Of a stretch of DNA of 6,477 nucleotides, positions 5,718-6,477 are shown one piece after another. Source of the stretch: Deltaproteobacteria bacterium UBA5799 (GTDB taxonomy: Bacteria; Desulfobacterota; GWC2-55-46); the NCBI GenBank assembly GCA_002418185.1, contig DIDN01000043.1, forward strand, positions 1-6,477, in the 5' to 3' direction. Under the pieces are notes generated by a model, which searched no databases, had not been told where the DNA came from, and was given only the letters and a program-made list of their open reading frames with translations. A program made the position numbers and the translations under genes. Within the stretch, counting starts at the first letter, position 1, and the number at the start of each line of letters is the position of its first letter.

Positions 5718-5797
5718 TCGCTGTTAGCTCCGCTAACCAATGGCGCCGGGCCGAATGGCCGTGCTGGCGGCGTACATTGCAGGCTACTCCCCTTTAC
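5708..5797 (-). ncRNA. yybP-ykoY manganese riboswitch aptamer upstream of htpX
   Basis: The minus strand carries the conserved yybP-ykoY layout. P1 is GTAAAGG (5797-5791) with CCTTTAC (5715-5709), a perfect 7 bp. The invariant GGAGTAGC (5790-5783) follows directly. The second metal-pocket loop, CGCCAGCA (5769-5762), corresponds to the CGUCAACA of characterised members. A hairpin, GTTAGC-GGA-GCTAAC (5737-5723), precedes the closing CAGCGAGA segment. This matches the known Lactococcus and E. coli elements that bind Mn2+ between two loops. Mn2+ binding stabilises P1 and should block the overlapping terminator, giving an ON switch. Assignment rests on remembered consensus and pairing, not a covariance-model score. 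Confidence 0.93.
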
Positions 5798-5805
5798 GAG
5801 TAAAA

Positions 5806-5834
5806 ATATTAACAGAGATAGCCTGCATTGTCAA
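5806..5834 (-). promoter_or_regulatory. Sigma-70 promoter of the riboswitch-htpX unit
   Basis: TTGACA (5834-5829), a 17-bp spacer and TAATAT (5811-5806) read on the minus strand. Transcription should start about 5799-5801, only a few bases before aptamer helix P1, so the leader to the htpX ATG is about 176 bases. The -35 begins 28 bases past the stop codon of the upstream TRASH-domain gene. Confidence 0.8.
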
Positions 5835-5862
5835 GGGAACCCGGGCGCCTTTAATCCGGCTT

Positions 5863-6246
5863 TTAATTCATTGCGTTTATCCTGTACCGGATAGCCGAGT
5901 CAGCGGACTCGAAGTATATAGCCTCGCCCTGCGGCCCCTCGAGTATCACGGCCTTTGCCTTGTCTACTTCCTTGCCGGTTACGGGGTCTACGGCGTAACG
6001 AACTGTCCGGTCGGATTTGAGCCTCTCTACACAGCCCGCGCAGCACCCGTAATAGGTCTTGCCCTCGAACTCTACAGGTATCTGCTCCCTTCCCATCACG
6101 GCGTCGTTTACCATGCAGACCTCGCTCGCCTCAGCCTCCTTTATCCCGGCTTTCATGGCCTCGGCTTCCGAATAGGCATGGAGCATGAGTATGCCCATCA
6201 CTATGAAAAGGCTTATCTTCAAATGGCTTCCGATACGGGATAGCAT
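5863..6246 (-). CDS. Secreted TRASH/YHS-type metal-binding protein
   Basis: This 127-residue protein begins with an export signal (R4/K10, hydrophobic core about 11-22, then HAYSEAEA), so it is probably periplasmic or membrane-tethered. Residues 44-72 have the Cys layout of a TRASH/YHS-like metal site: C44, then YYGCCAGC with C68, C69 and C72 (C-x23-C-x3-C). A second stretch (87-121, DPVTGKEVDKAKA to YFESADSAIRY) looks like another YHS unit whose Cys is replaced by Thr, probably non-binding. TRASH/YHS domains occur in heavy-metal sensing, transport and storage proteins; the metal here is unknown. AGGGGG 9 bases from the ATG supports the start. It has its own strong promoter with an operator-like palindrome. 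No terminator separates it from the riboswitch promoter, so some readthrough into htpX is possible. Confidence 0.82.
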   Translation of the reverse strand: MLSRIGSHLKISLFIVMGILMLHAYSEAEAMKAGIKEAEASEVCMVNDAVMGREQIPVEFEGKTYYGCCAGCVERLKSDRTVRYAVDPVTGKEVDKAKAVILEGPQGEAIYFESADSAIRYRINAMN

Positions 6247-6287
6247 TTATAAAACCCCCTATGAGTTTGGAATCAAGTCCAGGCCCC

Positions 6288-6316
6288 ATAATATTCTACC
6301 TGAAGTAGAATGTCAA
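6288..6316 (-). promoter_or_regulatory. Strong sigma-70 promoter with palindromic operator in its spacer
   Basis: On the minus strand TTGACA (6316-6311), exactly 17 bp and TATTAT (6293-6288) lie about 42 bases upstream of the TRASH-domain gene. An AT-rich stretch upstream (about 6319-6340) resembles an UP element. The spacer contains a perfect 7+7 inverted repeat, ATTCTAC-N5-GTAGAAT (6293-6311), touching both hexamers. A protein bound there would block RNA polymerase, so regulated repression is likely. The regulator is not in the window. Confidence 0.8.
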
Positions 6317-6477
6317 CCCTTTTTAATAAAAAAACGTGAAAAATCGTGCTCTTATGAAATTACCATTAAAAGGTGACCCTTGCTGAATTTAAGCTAAGCA
6401 TTCGACAACCTTTCAAAACAAACCCCTGGGCATAAGGCGAAGCGAACATAGTGATGGGGGAGGGGCGGGCGAGGCGG
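6317..6477. other. Edge region with no assignable gene
   Basis: The first part (6317-6375) is AT-rich and upstream of the TRASH-gene promoter. The end (about 6424-6477) is a G-rich stretch. On the minus strand a frame stays open from the window edge to a TAA at 6366, but its translation (with SPITMFASPYAQGF) is low-complexity in style, has no ribosome site in view and matches no family I recognise. It may be part of a dispersed repeat. Nothing firm can be called. Confidence 0.3.

Overview
The window reads as ordinary chromosome from a GC-rich, didermic bacterium. An outer-membrane barrel porin, a periplasmic c-type cytochrome, frequent AGG and ATA codons and strong AAGGAGG-type ribosome sites fit a Desulfobacterota/Nitrospirota-like (classical 'deltaproteobacterial') lineage. 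That placement is inference; no marker gene here fixes it. There are nine supported protein genes, eight on the minus strand and one on the plus strand. One of them (4454-4633) is only 59 codons long and easily missed. No tRNA, rRNA, CRISPR or transposase is visible.

Left block (1-2485, all minus). A small periplasmic cytochrome c (2153-2485) ends at a strong bidirectional terminator (2095-2131). After it comes a compact operon: a stand-alone PhoB/OmpR-type receiver (1491-1922), a 61-residue four-Cys protein (1287-1472) and an OprO/OprP-type porin (69-1244). Its presumed promoter carries three 7-bp direct repeats at exact 11-bp spacing, ending 10 bp before a -10 box. This is the architecture of a PhoB/PhoP-activated promoter, so the operon may belong to a phosphate (or oxyanion) response.

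Middle block (2486-4633). A thiamine-binding MTH1187-family protein (plus, 2687-2998) converges with and overlaps rimO (minus, 2976-4322), the ribosomal protein S12 methylthiotransferase. rimO has no Shine-Dalgarno, and a promoter sits so close that it may be leaderless. Upstream of rimO lies a second small Cys protein (4454-4633), clearly a paralogue of the one in the porin operon.

Right block (4734-6477). An HtpX-type M48 membrane protease gene (4782-5624) is preceded by a textbook yybP-ykoY manganese riboswitch (about 5708-5797). The 3' P1 strand of the aptamer is also the 5' arm of an intrinsic terminator, giving a manganese-ON transcription switch under its own sigma-70 promoter. Upstream is a secreted TRASH/YHS-type metal-binding protein (5863-6246) with a very strong promoter whose spacer holds a perfect 7+7 palindrome, probably a repressor operator. 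This block looks like a metal-responsive envelope locus. The Mn riboswitch in front of a membrane protease is the most interesting item in the window.

No gap between genes exceeds about 240 bases. The last 230 bases (6247-6477) hold the TRASH-gene promoter, and beyond it nothing I can assign firmly.
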